Assembly: GCA_947652115.1 (NCBI GenBank)
Contig: OX393569.1
Span: 229,001-293,000 of the forward strand
Reading direction: 5' to 3'
Origin: Blastomussa wellsi
Taxonomy: Eukaryota; Cnidaria; Anthozoa; Scleractinia; Plerogyridae
DNA length: 64,000 bases
A program made the translations under genes and the position numbers. The notes under the pieces are model-generated. The model was not told where the DNA came from, did no database searches, and saw only the letters and a program-made list of their open reading frames with translations. Each line of letters opens with the position of its first letter. Positions within the stretch are counted from its first letter, which is position 1. Below are positions 1 through 11,085 of this stretch, piece after piece.

Positions 1-735
1 CATTGATTTTAATTATTTAGAGTCAGTATTTTTGGTTTTTAGTTGGACAAGCTTAAATATTTTTAATTAAGACGACATTCTGAGTAGCTGAACATATGCT
101 ATCAAATATATAATAAAATCTTAAAGGTACAGTGTCACCGATGATCAATCATGTTTAAAATGAAGTGTCTGGGAGGTCCAGGCTTTGAACTTATTTAAAA
201 GTAATCTTGAAATTGAACTAAGCTATCTAGACGAAAGCTTCCAAATTTGTGAAAGCAAAAAATATCAATATTTTTTGAAGGGTTTCCATCCAACCAAGAA
301 GTCGTCTAAAAGTCGTCAAAGAAAGTGTATATGAAAACAGACCACACTGATTTATGCAAGTTAATACCCATCTGCTAATTGGCAACCCAGCCAACCCAGT
401 GAACAAAGAATATTGATAAAAACAATTTAGGTAACTGATTTATTTAATAATAATTTCTGACCTCAGCACTAGTGCTGGCCACAATTATATGTTACTAAGT
501 GCATGCTGTAGTCAACTAGCTTACTTTCAATCCATAGTAGGTGTGTTTGTAGCCAATTGGGTTTACATGTTAAGATTGCCTGAATTAATTCAATGACTAG
601 ATGCCAACTGATACCAAATTTTGAGCTAATTTTGAGTGTTGACCAACATAGTGCAACTAGTGGCACTGCAATAGCTACTGTGTTGCATGGTATGGTACAG
701 TTGATCTGCTAGTTATTGTGTAATGCTTTTTGTAG
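1..735. other. Gene-free stretch upstream of the first visible TMEM68-like exon
   Basis: AT-rich DNA without a supportable exon, RNA gene or recognisable repeat. It is probably intron of the TMEM68-like gene, because the exon that starts at 736 is internal (preceded by a TGTAG acceptor and open in phase 0). Confidence 0.5.
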
Positions 736-3700
736 AATGGTGAATTATTGGCCATTTCTCCAGGAGGTGTCAGAGAAGCATTATTTTCTGATGAATATTA
801 CACAATGATATGGAATGGAAGACGTGGATTTGCTAAGGTTGCACTTGAAGCCAAAGTGGTGAGTGATTACTTTTGTGCTTTTGAAAATGATACTATTTAA
901 GCCTCCAGAACATTTGCTACTTGTATAAAGGCTGAAAGGTGGGTTAGTCCTGGTTCTGCTCTAGTCATCCATCGGGCTGGAGCTTATTTTCCCAAGCATT
1001 GTAAGACTATTATAATTATAATTATAATTTATAAACCCCCTCACAAATGCAAATACTAGTAAATGCTTAACACAACTTTTACAGTGGAACCTTGATTTAA
1101 CAAACTTCTAAATAACAAACCTCTATAAGTCCTTGGTATAACAAACTATTTTTCAGCCCAGCCAAAGTTACTGTTAAATTTATGGAACAGAACCTTGATA
1201 TAATGAACCTCATAATAACTAAATGAATATAACCCAGAAGCCCAAACATAAAATATACACCAATATAATGAAGATATGTCACATTGGACATGTCGGTTGG
1301 AATTGATCAAATGAACGTAGTTTGTCGTCCGGGTGAGGGTAGTCCACAGGCTCCCCAAGCTCAAAATTCGACTCCGTATATATGGTGTATGGGTTAGCTT
1401 GTGTATATAGAGAATTTTATGGGAAAGGTCTGAACCAAGTCACGCGCTGACAACATGACCCTCCACCAGAAGGAAAGGTACAAGGTACATTGTCAGTGCG
1501 TGACTTGGTTCAAATGGACCAATCAGAGTTGAGGATAGAACCAGATACTTGACCTTGCGTAATGGCCGTTGGCTTCAGGCCGGTCACAAGCACTTCAGGA
1601 AAGCCGAAGAGGTGAACTTCAAGCCAAATTTTTAATTCTTCACGAGTCTTTCGATCGCCGAAGCACACGTACATGGAGTGAAATTTATTGGGCTTTATGG
1701 AATTGTTGGTTTTATTGCTATTCGGGACTTTTACTTTTGAGGAGAGAGCGATTTGTGGAGTGACGTCTGGTGATCGATTGATGGAGTGGTCTGTCTTTCC
1801 CTTCTTTTAAAAGGAGAATCAATGATTTCGAATAACTTCACTAAACGGCATCAGAATAGCTTCAAAATCGGCACAAGAGACAAGTACGTGACACATTTGA
1901 GGTAGGAAGACTTTATTTCAGATTAGATAGTTATTTACACAATTTTTTTTATGATCAGTGACTTTCTCATACAATTCTCTATATACACAAGCTGTCCCAT
2001 ACACATATGCTGAGTCGAAGTTTGAGCTTGGGAAGCCTGTGGGTAGTCCTGAGAAGGATTGTTGTCAGTGACAGTGTTTCGACAACATGAGCAGAAGTCA
2101 TCATCAGAGTCTTGATCATGTGAAGAGTTGTTTGTCAGCCAAATGTTATAAGTGTGGTTCAAGAAAACTGATTGGTCACGAACTGGTTGACCAATCAGTT
2201 TTTATGAACTATACATTTGACTGACAAAGAACTCCTCACATGACTCTGATGATGACTTCCACTCAGGTTGTCGAAACGTCAGTCACTGTCAGTGACAATA
2301 GTCCTTCTCATAACTACCCTCACCCGGAAGATCAAACTACACAATCGACTGTTACCCGGGTTCAAACCATTAACTGTATCAGTTGGAATTGTTTACGCAC
2401 AGATCTGTACAGTGTACTGTTCCTTTGTCTCAAATGTTATTTACGCTAATCGTTCAGATACAAAAATACTGGGTAGTGCAACATAACACTATTAGCATAA
2501 AAACAGTTATGATCTATTCCTGGATACGAGTTTTCAATATAATGAACCCTCGATATAACAATTGGGAACTAATTTTCCCAGTCCCTTGGTGTAAAGTCCT
2601 TCCAAGGTTATCACAGACCTTTATTGCAGGTATGTTTGCTTGTTTTTAATTATCTTCTGACTAGGTGTAATCTGTTCACAGCCCATCTATCCAGTATATA
2701 CCCAAAATGTTAGGGAGGCCATCCGCTCCATTCAAATTGGACGCAGTGAGTAAAACTGTATCATTGCAGTAGCAATTTACGTAAAAGTTTTAAAAACGTA
2801 CTTCAGCTAATAACAACTCACCTCTGTGGAATGACTTCAAGGAAAAAATTTAATTACTTAGTTAACTTTATCTCTTCCCTCTTTCCTTCCGTCAATCCCT
2901 CCCCTCCCCTCCTCCCCACACTCCTTCCCTTAGTCCCTCCCTCTCCCCTCCTTCCCACACTCCTTCCCTTAGTCACTCTCCCTCCCCTCATCCCCACACT
3001 CCTTCCCTCATTCCCACCTCCCCACCCTCACCCATTCTCGTCCCGAGAGCCGCTTGTCCCTCTTAGCTGGCTGGGCCTGTGCACGAGGAACAAGTGGCTC
3101 TGGGGACACACGATTTGATTCGCTAAAATCAAACAAAGGGAGTCCAATCACATCAGCTGTGCTAACCCTAAAGGATTTTAAAACGGCTGATGTGATTGGA
3201 TTTCCTTTGTTTGATTTCAGTGAATCAAATCGTGTGTTCACAGAGCCACTTGTTCCTCGTGTCCCAAGCTCCGCTGGCTAAGAGGGACAAGCGGCTCTGG
3301 GGACGGGAATGACCCTCGCCCTCTCCTTTGCTCTGACCCTGTCCCACCCCCTTTTCTTCTTCCCCCATTTAGTAGTTTTACTATTTTGAAGAAAGTAGTC
3401 AAAACCTTGCACTTCACCCTGTTGTTTTGCTTTGCACTTCTTTTTCTCCTCAGAACTGCCTTTTTTCAATTTTCTGTGATATATTTTATTGTTCCAACAC
3501 ATTTGTGTCACTGTGCATGTGGTGAACAGAGTTACCCCTTCAATTACGTGAAATTAAATCTTTGATATTTAATGCCAGAAGAAGACAATCAAACATTTTT
3601 ATCCAGATGTGGATTACTAAGGGTGTGATATTGTTGCAGAATGGTTTCGTAAGTTGTATGAATGGACCAAATTGCCTTTGGTGCCCCTTTATGGTGGATT

Positions 3701-5222
3701 TCCAGTCAAATTAAGGTATTAATGACAATGTTATAGTTTACCGTTACATGTTATATTCCTGCCGACCTGTTCCAAGTCAAAACCTTGAGGTTTTCAAGAA
3801 TGACCCAATCATTTCTGAAGTAGTCCAAAGATTTCCAAGGTGGTTCTGAACACTTCTGAAGAGAGTCCGAAGATTTCCTGGTCCTAGCCCCAGGATCTGT
3901 TTTCTCCAACACAATGCCATCAGTATGTCCTTTTTCCTTTTAAAATTGGGAAATTCGGACAAAGTACCATCATTGGATGAACGTTTTTTTAATGCATTGC
4001 TTAAGTTTAAATTGTGTCAGTTGAGGCTCTAATTTCTCAAATTTTTCAGCGAGGCATAAGTAGGCATGAGATTGAAGTTTTCGATTGACCAGCTTGCATG
4101 AGACTCGTGTATAATCATGGTTCGCACAGGCCTTCAAACGTCCTTGAAAAAGTGTAAACCCCTTGAAAAGTCCTCAAAAATGGAAAATTTACACAGTATG
4201 GACTAGAAATCACAAATTACAAGACTAATGTAAATAAACTAAATTCTGTTATGGTTTATTAATTCAGGGAATTGTGTATATTTGACAATTCTACTGTAAA
4301 TTATTAACTTTCATGTTGTAGAACCTTTATAGGAGATCCTGTGCAATATGATCCTAAATTAACGTGCGATGAACTTGCTGGAAAGGTGAGGAGATGTTCT
4401 CAGTTGTGCAGTCAGCATAAATGAGATGTGATACACTTGGGATAATGTAAGGTGTACTGCAGTAAAACTTTCTAAATGCTTAGCTCGAAAATCGTGAGGA
4501 ACCTTTAACTCTCTCTGAAATTTATACTGCAATTTTCAATATTTTTATTCTTCAAAATGATTTGGAAGAGGGCACTACCATTTGGGAGCACAGGGCCAAG
4601 TTGACAGGCATTCTGAATTTTTTGGTTGGGGGAGGGCGAACTGTGCAGTATTCCAAATTTGGGAAATTCTCCCGATCCAAGCAGGCACGCACTTCTTTTA
4701 AATAAAGAAAAATACTTTATCTACTGATAAATAATAATAATAATAATGGTCATAATATTAATAACTGTAATAGTTGTAATAGCAATAGTAATAGTAATAG
4801 TTATAGTAATAGTAACAATAATTTATAGTTAGTAGTAACAATGAATAGTTGATTCTGTAGCTATGGAAGTCATCAGCAGAGTCATATCAGGGTTGTGACT
4901 CTGGTGATGACTTCTGTTCCGGTTGTTGAAATGCCAGTCGTTGTCACTGACAGCAGTCCTCAGGACTACCCTCACCCGGACAATCAAACTGCATGATTGA
5001 CTGTTACCCACAGGTTCAAACCATTTACTTGAATAGTAAATAGCTTATTAAAAGCACATTTTACACCACATGGATCGAAGTCTCAAAATTCACACATTGT
5101 AAATTGACTAACCTTTGCAGGTTCAGAGAGAAATCCAGGAATTGATTTTGGCCCACCAGCGGTTACCTGGGAGTATTGTTTCAGCTCTACAAGATAGGTG
5201 GCACTCTGCAAAAAAGTTATAG
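736..5222 (+). CDS. TMEM68: TMEM68-like acyltransferase, C-terminal five exons (5' partial)
   Basis: Five exons join in frame: 736-858, 2682-2745, 3640-3715, 4322-4385 and 5121-5222 (TAG stop). All junctions are GT/AG and phases agree, giving 142 residues. The product resembles the C-terminal half of TMEM68, an ER multipass protein of the PlsC/DGAT2-like acyltransferase group linked to neutral-lipid (triacylglycerol) synthesis. Visible landmarks in order are the ISPGGVREA block (acyltransferase motif III region), VYTQNVREA (motif IV region), LYGGFPVKLR and GDPVQYDP, ending in a charged tail with SALQDRW. The catalytic HX4D block and the membrane segments must lie in exons left of the window. 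Introns contain inverted repeats and a pyrimidine minisatellite but no break in the frame. Family assignment is from remembered sequence similarity; the splice structure is read directly. Confidence 0.85.
1431..1512. repeat. Short inverted repeat, 22-bp arms
   Basis: Arms 1431-1452 and 1491-1512 are reverse complements with one mismatch (TGAACCAAGTCACGCG start). It lies in the first visible intron of the TMEM68-like gene, probably as a small MITE remnant. Confidence 0.6.
2030..2325. repeat. Head-to-head inverted repeat with hammerhead-like cores
   Basis: Arms at about 2030-2185 and 2189-2325 are diverged reverse complements. Each arm carries a CTGATGA...GAAA core (2246-2276 on +, 2077-2107 on -) followed by GTCACTGACA and an ACTACCC block. 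A third, single copy of the family lies at about 4860-5025. The family is dispersed and its element class is not certain. Confidence 0.6.
2875..3033 (+). repeat. Pyrimidine-rich minisatellite
   Basis: Almost pure C/T on this strand, built from about three diverged copies of a roughly 50-bp unit containing CCCACACTCCTTCCCT. It is intronic in the TMEM68-like gene and directly abuts the palindromic element at 3034. Confidence 0.7.
3034..3310. mobile_element. Palindromic MITE-like element, ~120-bp arms
   Basis: The left arm (from ATTCTCGTCCCGAGAGCC) is matched on the other strand by the right arm ending GGGACGGGAAT. Long stretches such as GCCGCTTGTCCCTCTTA and CGATTTGATTC are shared. No coding capacity is visible. 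A smaller relative with CTCGTCCCCAGGGCC ends lies near 20977-21048. Confidence 0.7.
4728..4835 (+). repeat. Degenerate AAT/TAG trinucleotide repeat
   Basis: Runs of TAA grade into AGTAAT/AATAGT repeats. It lies in the last intron of the TMEM68-like gene. Confidence 0.7.
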
Positions 5223-5518
5223 AAAGATGCACAGTAAATTAAACTTTTACTACAAGCGGTCTTTATATTGCATGTTACACTATTATGTCAAAAACCTTCT
5301 GATTTCAGAAACAACATTTTGATAACTGCCAGCCTAACTAGTTTATTGTATCCCCTATAGAGAGTCAAGAAATGAAAACTTTTGGACTATATTGAGTTTT
5401 AATTGGTAGTTTTTCCTTACCAAAACTGCATGCATGTTACATATATCTGTTACACATATAATTAAGGGGCTGATGATTACTAATCAGGGAAACTCACTCA
5501 TTATTTATTCATTCCCTT

Positions 5519-5727
5519 AATAAATACCGGTAGACTCTATTCAGATTAAACACAGTCTGTAAAGTGATAATTCATATTTTTGAAAAAGAAGTGTTTTGTA
5601 GTGACATAACTGACTTTCATATGCTTGATGTAAGCAAAGACAACACACCTTTCATCCACTGTTGTCTCTAGTATAAACAAATACAGCATTATTAGTGATA
5701 ATTATTTTTCGTAATTTGTGCAATAAA
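5519..5727 (+). promoter_or_regulatory. Candidate polyadenylation signals of the TMEM68-like gene
   Basis: AATAAA occurs at 5519-5524 and 5722-5727, about 300 and 500 bases after the stop at 5222 and with no coding exon between. Either could end the 3' UTR; nothing in the sequence decides between them. Confidence 0.35.
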
Positions 5728-6179
5728 CGGGAGGGAATCTAAATTAATCAAATCGATTGCTTTGTATAGCTTTTTGTTATTTAATATAAAATTGTTATGG
5801 CAATTTCATAGACATTCACAAATATTTTTATTGCTAAGCAAATTAACAAATCAGTGCTTTATATTTAAAAAGATTGGGCCAGATAGGTCATAATATACAA
5901 AGTTCTAAATAAATTTATATATTTGTCAAAATCCGTAGATAAATTATTAATAAATACATTTATTACATTATTGCCGACTATGTTCTCTTTTTTAACAATT
6001 AGACCGAGAAAACGAGGAAGATTAGTCTAATTTTTTTAGTAAAAACTCTTAAGGATTGCTTTTCAAAAGCTACCAAGAAAAAACGGGCCCTTCAAAGAAT
6101 AGCTCGCGGGCGATCGTTTTCCATTTACTGATTTCAACTGAAATCAAGCTTGTCTCGTATAAGTAAGGTAATGCGTGTG

Positions 6180-6515
6180 CCAGAGTCACAGTGATATGTG
6201 TGCAGTCTTTGTGGTCGTGAATGTTATGTTTGCATTTTAGCTTGCATGTGCGTTGCTGCGATAATTTGTTTACATTTGTTGGGCGACAAAGAAATAATAT
6301 TTGTCATACACAGTCTGGACAGTCTGCGGTTTTCGAAACACTGACTGCAACTTTGTTATTTGTGAATAGCGTTTCATACTGATATTTGAAATGTTGATTT
6401 CAGTATTAAAGAATTTCTGGAAACCAAATCAAAATAAAGCAAGGTGAATCGATATCATCGAACGCACTCCTAATCTTTGATTTCTGCTAGTCATAATAAT
6501 GATAATGATAATAAT
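6180..6515 (+). repeat. Dispersed repeat, copy 1 (second copy 51060-51250)
   Basis: Shares blocks with 51060-51250: GTCTTTGTNNTCGTGAATG, TTTACATTTGTTGGGCGAC, TTTGAAATGTTGATTTCA and GAACGCACTCCTAATC, ending in both places in a TAATAATGATAATAATAA tail. The simple-repeat tail at the same end suggests a retroposon. The 192-codon frame over 6499-7077 crosses repeat borders and is not taken as a gene. Confidence 0.6.
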
Positions 6516-6860
6516 AACACGGTTAAAAAGTTCAGCAAAGCTGGTGTGGTCTTGTACAATCAATAAAATTAAACTTCATCACACTAAAACTAATATAAGA
6601 ATTCTACGTATTTACAATGTATGTGGCTTAAAAATACACCTAAATGACTTTTTAAAAGCGCCAATGTCACAAATTGATCTCATTTGGTTTTTCATTTTGC
6701 CTTCAAATGCTACAAGGAAAACATGGCGGCTACGAGTGGCAGATGATTTTTTGTGGGTTTATATTTTAAAGTTTTCTTGTTTTCCCAGGATAGGTTTTAA
6801 TGACAATTTCGATTCGATAATATTTGCAGTAGAACGTTTGATGTTTGGTACTGGCCCAGA

Positions 6861-6955
6861 TAGCCTGCGAACAGCTCTCCAGTGGGGAAAATTTGGGGAA
6901 AATTTTCGCGAGCGTGATCTTCGTTCGGCTCTTTTGGGAGCCTGTTCACAGGCTA
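6861..6955. mobile_element. Small hairpin element with TAGCCTG ends
   Basis: Begins TAGCCTGCGAACAG and ends as its near reverse complement, CTGTTCACAGGCTA. The same end pairs occur at 43665-43773 and 61456-61537, so this is a family of roughly 80-110-bp hairpin elements. Confidence 0.55.
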
Positions 6956-7090
6956 TGGCCCAGAAGAAGACTAGCTATTGGCCATTTAAGTTTGCCTTTA
7001 TGGTGGAGAATCAACACATAATACATGTGAACGGACATGTCGGACTCAAGAGTCGTGTATTGACAGTTCTGGTATAGATGATTCAGTTGC

Positions 7091-7267
7091 AATAAACTGG
7101 TTTCTAGTGTCACTACCTTGAATGAAATCACTTGTGTTCACCAATATACTGGTTTCTACCGTCACTACCTTGAATGAAATCACTTGTGTTCACCAATAAA
7201 CTGGTTTCTAGCGTCACTACCTTGAATGAAATCACTTGTGTTCACTAATAAACTGGTTTCTAGCGTC
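7091..7267 (+). repeat. 52-bp tandem repeat, about 3.4 copies
   Basis: Units start at 7091, 7143, 7195 and 7247 with AATAAACTGGTTTCTAG, each followed by GTCACTACCTTGAATGAAAT. Copies differ by only a few bases, so the array is young. It is followed at about 7285-7555 by older, diverged ~65-bp repeats containing AAATTCCGTTTT. Confidence 0.85.
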
Positions 7268-7564
7268 CGGTTCTGGTAAAAGACGGAAGTGACATAAAAC
7301 GAAAACTGAAGATCAAATTCCGTTTTACAATGCCTTAGGAAAACAAAAGACGACAAATGGAGAGGACAATTAGAATTCTGTTGTCCAAAGTCGTGGGATA
7401 ATGAATAACGAAAATAAAAGTTCAAATTCCATTTTCAATGTAGAAGGAAAGCGGAAAACAAAAATGAAATTTCGAATTCCCTTTTCCGATGGCGCAGGTA
7501 AACGAAAAACAAAACTGGAAGTTCGAATTCCGTTTTCCCAAGTCGTAGGAAAACGTTGGCACTA

Positions 7565-7654
7565 ACGCTCGAAACGTCAGCTCTCGAATCTCTTTACAGT
7601 GGCCAATTCACATTATCAACCCAGTTGATAAAACCAAATTATCTTGTTATACCA

Positions 7655-7680
<26 letters not shown>
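7565..7680 (+). repeat. Dispersed repeat (same family as 22430-22560)
   Basis: CGCTCGAAACGTCAGCTCT followed by TCTTTACAGTGGCCAATTC, AACCCAGTTGATAAAACC and CACAGTTTCTTTAGAAA recurs almost base for base at 22430-22560. It probably represents one end of a retroelement. Confidence 0.6.
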
Positions 7681-7697
<17 letters not shown>

Positions 7698-8139
7698 CTA
7701 AATATAATAAGACCAAAATCCAAAATCTACAACCCTAAGCGAGACGACGAGCATCCCCACCCGAAACATATGCGAGTCCCACCGAGCTTTCTGTGCCTTC
7801 CGTGCTTGTAAGCGCTTGGCTTCATAAGTCTCTTTATTGAAGAACTGACTGCCACCTGCGCTTTTTCGTTTGAAAAAGATTAGCAGCTCCAGCAATTTCA
7901 TAAAAGCGAAGCGAACGTGAAGATTACAAAAGGTGGAGTACACGAAGCACGCGAAGTACACGAAGCACGTCTTCACAGCGCCATGAACAGTCCCAGGTAT
8001 CAGACCTCTTCCGTGATCAATAAAAATCGAAGTACGATACTTGCATGCACAGATGTGTCGCAGGCTTTTCCTCTGCATTTTGGAGTGATTAAACCAAGCA
8101 TATCCAAAACCAAGGAATTTTGATTTCTCGTCTTTTAAC

Positions 8140-8525
8140 GTAATGATACCAAATTATCAAAATGCCGTGAAACCCAGTCTCCGGCCTCCAAAATGTCCTT
8201 GGCATTGGAGTTTGAAGCGTAATCAGGTAAACCAGACCAAGGTGCGAGAAATACACCACGCAGTTGACCACGTGCAACACACGTGCACCATAAAACATGG
8301 AGGTCATCACAACTGACCTAACTTATAGAATTCGAAATGCTACGAAACCCAGCTACACAGATACCCTTATAATTGGTTGCCGTATGATGCTTCGAGCAAG
8401 TTTGTATAAGTTCTTTATCATCTAGTGGTGGTGATCAGCTTGACCAGCCCCAGTTGCGAGAAATACACCACTTTGCGCACACATTACCACGTACCACATC
8501 AGGCATGGGCGGAGGTCTTCACGCC
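8140..8525 (+). repeat. Old tandem segment duplication (~190 bp)
   Basis: Two diverged copies lie side by side (about 8140-8315 and 8325-8520). Both run through GAAACCCAG, then CGAGAAATACACCAC, then ACCACGT and GGAGGTC. No coding sense was found. Confidence 0.5.
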
Positions 8526-9545
8526 CATATACAGTGTGACGTCATTCGATTTCTGAGAACTGCCCGGAACCGGAAAAATCGTCCCACTTAGTCTGTCGTG
8601 CAGATAAATCTCTTTTACCGAATGAATTTTTAACGTTTATTTCTGAATGGAGTTTTCCTATTTACCTGTGAGCCTACCTTTAAACGTCATGGCCGGAGAG
8701 TTCAAAACGATTTTTCTGACTTTTGTTTTGAGCTGTGTCGCTGTCGAATAAGTCGGCGATTAGACAACGGTGCAGTAAAACTATATTCATATGGTTTGTA
8801 AAGATGCACACCACTAGCCTGCGCTACCTAAAATAATGAATGACAGATATTTCGTGCTTTTACAAAGGAAATGACTGCTCCACAAGCAAGCAAGCGGAAA
8901 ACGGGTCAAATTCGTGTGACATTCGCCGTGGTATTGGAAGCACACATTTTATCTATTCCAATATGTTGGCATGTTTTCGTGCTGGATTTTGCATTTGGGT
9001 AAAGTTCTCGGGGTATAAAAGTGCAAATACGTTTAAAAAAGGAATAAATACAAATCTTTTTTCACTCTCATGCAGTAAGCCGATGAGAGAGTTCAAATGT
9101 TCTGCCTCTCCCCTCCCTTATAGCTGATACTCGGTTGAGGGGTGCCTAAAGTACACATGATCCGGATAGTCAACATATCGCCGCAAAAAGGCTGCATCCA
9201 TGCAGTTACGAAATCCCTCATGCTTAAGTATTCAACTGTGCTGACTCAACTTCATTAAACTATGTGCTGAATAAAATTTTCCTGTTATTTCATTTCGAGG
9301 ATAGGATTGATGAATGAAGTAGACATTTTGTTAAACAAGCAGCGAAGTCCAATCTACATGACGTACGTTGAATGCCAGAGCTAATCCACATTCCTGGTGC
9401 ATGACAAAGCGTTGGTGGCATGATTTACAGCAGATCATGTGAATTCGCGTCATAATTATGTCTGCTCTTATTTTACAAACGAAAATATTGATCTATGTTA
9501 TCGTGTACTACCTAAAATTACTAAACACAAACATGCTGTATTTCG

Positions 9546-9558
9546 GACTATATATGGG
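9546..9558 (+). promoter_or_regulatory. TATA-like / near-CArG site upstream of the adaptor gene
   Basis: ACTATATATGGG lies about 300 bases upstream of the adaptor start codon. It could serve as a TATA element or, one base off consensus, a CArG box. No transcription start can be seen, so this is only a candidate. Confidence 0.2.
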
Positions 9559-9849
9559 CAGTTTAGTTAATGCATTTCTCTAATTTCCTTTTTTTTTCAT
9601 CAATTTCAACAAGATCCCTACTTATCTGAATGTTGAGTGGCTGTCAAGAATTTTTGACAGTTGCGCATGTGATTCTATTCATATTACGTTAAATCCGGGT
9701 AAACATGAAACCAAAACAAAGTATCGGACTTCAACGTTTCAGCCCTTATAAGAGGGATCAGCGTACACTGACTATCACATGTTTCGAAAGGTCATTACCG
9801 CCTGTTCTGAAATACTTTGCTTCGAAATCAATTAAGTACAAGCGAAAGA

Positions 9850-10881
9850 ATGTTCTCCAAACTAAGCCCGAGTTTTGCTCGAAAAGCTGGACACCAACAG
9901 CTAACGGGTAGTGACGCGGACGAGAAAGACCGCATCATAGCCGGGGTGCAGTACAGTGTCCGCTACATTGGCTCTACAGAGGTCGCTGGAGCGAGTGGTA
10001 CAGGCAGCGGAAAGACAGAAAAGCCCGTAGCGCAAGTCTTTGAGCAACAGAGAAAGAAAGCCGACGCTAAGACGCAGAAGAAAATGGTCTTAAACGTGTG
10101 CTCAAAAAGCCTGAGTATCAGTGATGAAGCATGCGGCAAACTGGTCGCAAATTTTCCAATCTCCAAGATAACATTTTGTAACATCGACGCCTTCTACGAG
10201 AAGGTTTTTGTGTTTATCGCGCGCGACAGGCCGGAAAGTCAATTCAAAGCGTTCGTCTTCACATGTGAGAGCAAAGGCAAGGCCAGAGAACTTTTTAAGG
10301 CTCTATCGTTGGCCTTCATGATCAACTACGAAAGCTACCAAGCGTCAGTGGCACGCATAAACGAGTTGCCGGCCGATGAAAGCAAGAACAGCTTTTTCGA
10401 TGGAATGACCGAGGAACCTAAATTCCCAGAGATGAAAAGTGAACATTTGCACGTTAATGACGTATGGCCTCCGCCAAAAGAAACTTGCGCGCCAGTTTTG
10501 AATGATTTCCACTCTCCAAAACAAACAAGAACCACGAGTCCACTGGCTTCCCTGCAGAATAACAATCTACTCAGAGTCCCAGATTGTCGCTTGAGGAGCA
10601 TCTCAGATCCACCGCTCTTAGGCAGAACGAATGCTTCAGCTGTTGCTAGCTTGTCGGATAAGCGTCCTGCGTTGGTGAGTCCTGTCTCCCTGAAGAACAG
10701 CGATGAAATGGAAGACAAGGAATTTACAGAATTTGCCGAGCTGAGGTCAAAGTGCCGAGCAAGTTCAGCGGTCACAGTTAGCAGCCAGCTCGGAAGTATC
10801 TCCAATGGCTTCAGTCTCTACAACAGCGTATCGAATGTATGGGGAAGTTTTCAGAATAACACATGCCTTCCAATTCATTGA
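9850..10881 (+). CDS. PTB-domain endocytic adaptor, ARH/LDLRAP1-like (single exon)
   Basis: A single 343-residue frame. The first ATG (9850, A at -3) is chosen because the frame has no earlier ATG after its upstream stop. Residues ~29-165 form a phosphotyrosine-binding domain: GVQYSVRYIGSTEV (first strand), LNVCSKSLSISD, ISKITFCNID, YEKVFVFIARD, FKAFVFTCES and a C-terminal helix ending LAFMINYES. This order fits the ARH/LDLRAP1-GULP-Dab group, whose PTB domains bind NPxY tails of LDL-receptor-type proteins. The Ser/Pro-rich tail carries EDKEF-TE-F-AEL-R (F292, F295, R299), matching the helix by which ARH and beta-arrestin bind the AP-2 beta appendage. A canonical LLDLE clathrin box is not seen. 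An insert of about 25 residues after the first PTB strand (GASGTGSGKTEK) is unusual. GULP- or FAM43-like alternatives are less likely given the AP-2 motif. Confidence 0.75.
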   Translation: MFSKLSPSFARKAGHQQLTGSDADEKDRIIAGVQYSVRYIGSTEVAGASGTGSGKTEKPVAQVFEQQRKKADAKTQKKMVLNVCSKSLSISDEACGKLVANFPISKITFCNIDAFYEKVFVFIARDRPESQFKAFVFTCESKGKARELFKALSLAFMINYESYQASVARINELPADESKNSFFDGMTEEPKFPEMKSEHLHVNDVWPPPKETCAPVLNDFHSPKQTRTTSPLASLQNNNLLRVPDCRLRSISDPPLLGRTNASAVASLSDKRPALVSPVSLKNSDEMEDKEFTEFAELRSKCRASSAVTVSSQLGSISNGFSLYNSVSNVWGSFQNNTCLPIH

Positions 10882-11079
10882 CCTTGTGCGAATTAGTTAT
10901 TTAGAAATCTAATGTTACAGAGTATTTAATGTTAAGTATTTTTAAAAAGACAGAGGTAAGAGACTTTCTCACTCAATAGACAGTAGACTTGCTTACAAGT
11001 CGAGCTCTCAGAGCGTGAAGCGCGAAAGCGAGCGTGAAGCGCGAGAGCTACTGTCAAACCTGAAACGAGAAGCACAACA

Positions 11080-11085
11080 AATAAA
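11080..11085 (+). promoter_or_regulatory. Candidate polyadenylation signal of the adaptor gene
   Basis: AATAAA 195 bases after the adaptor stop codon, the first canonical signal downstream. Confidence 0.4.

Noticed and set aside
2268..2486. Plus-strand frames across the repeat at 2240-2480
   Set aside because: Their coding look comes from the dispersed repeat, which is present in other copies with broken frames.
6499..7077. 192-codon open frame on the plus strand
   Set aside because: It starts in a microsatellite tail, crosses the border of a dispersed repeat and a hairpin element, and has no family features.
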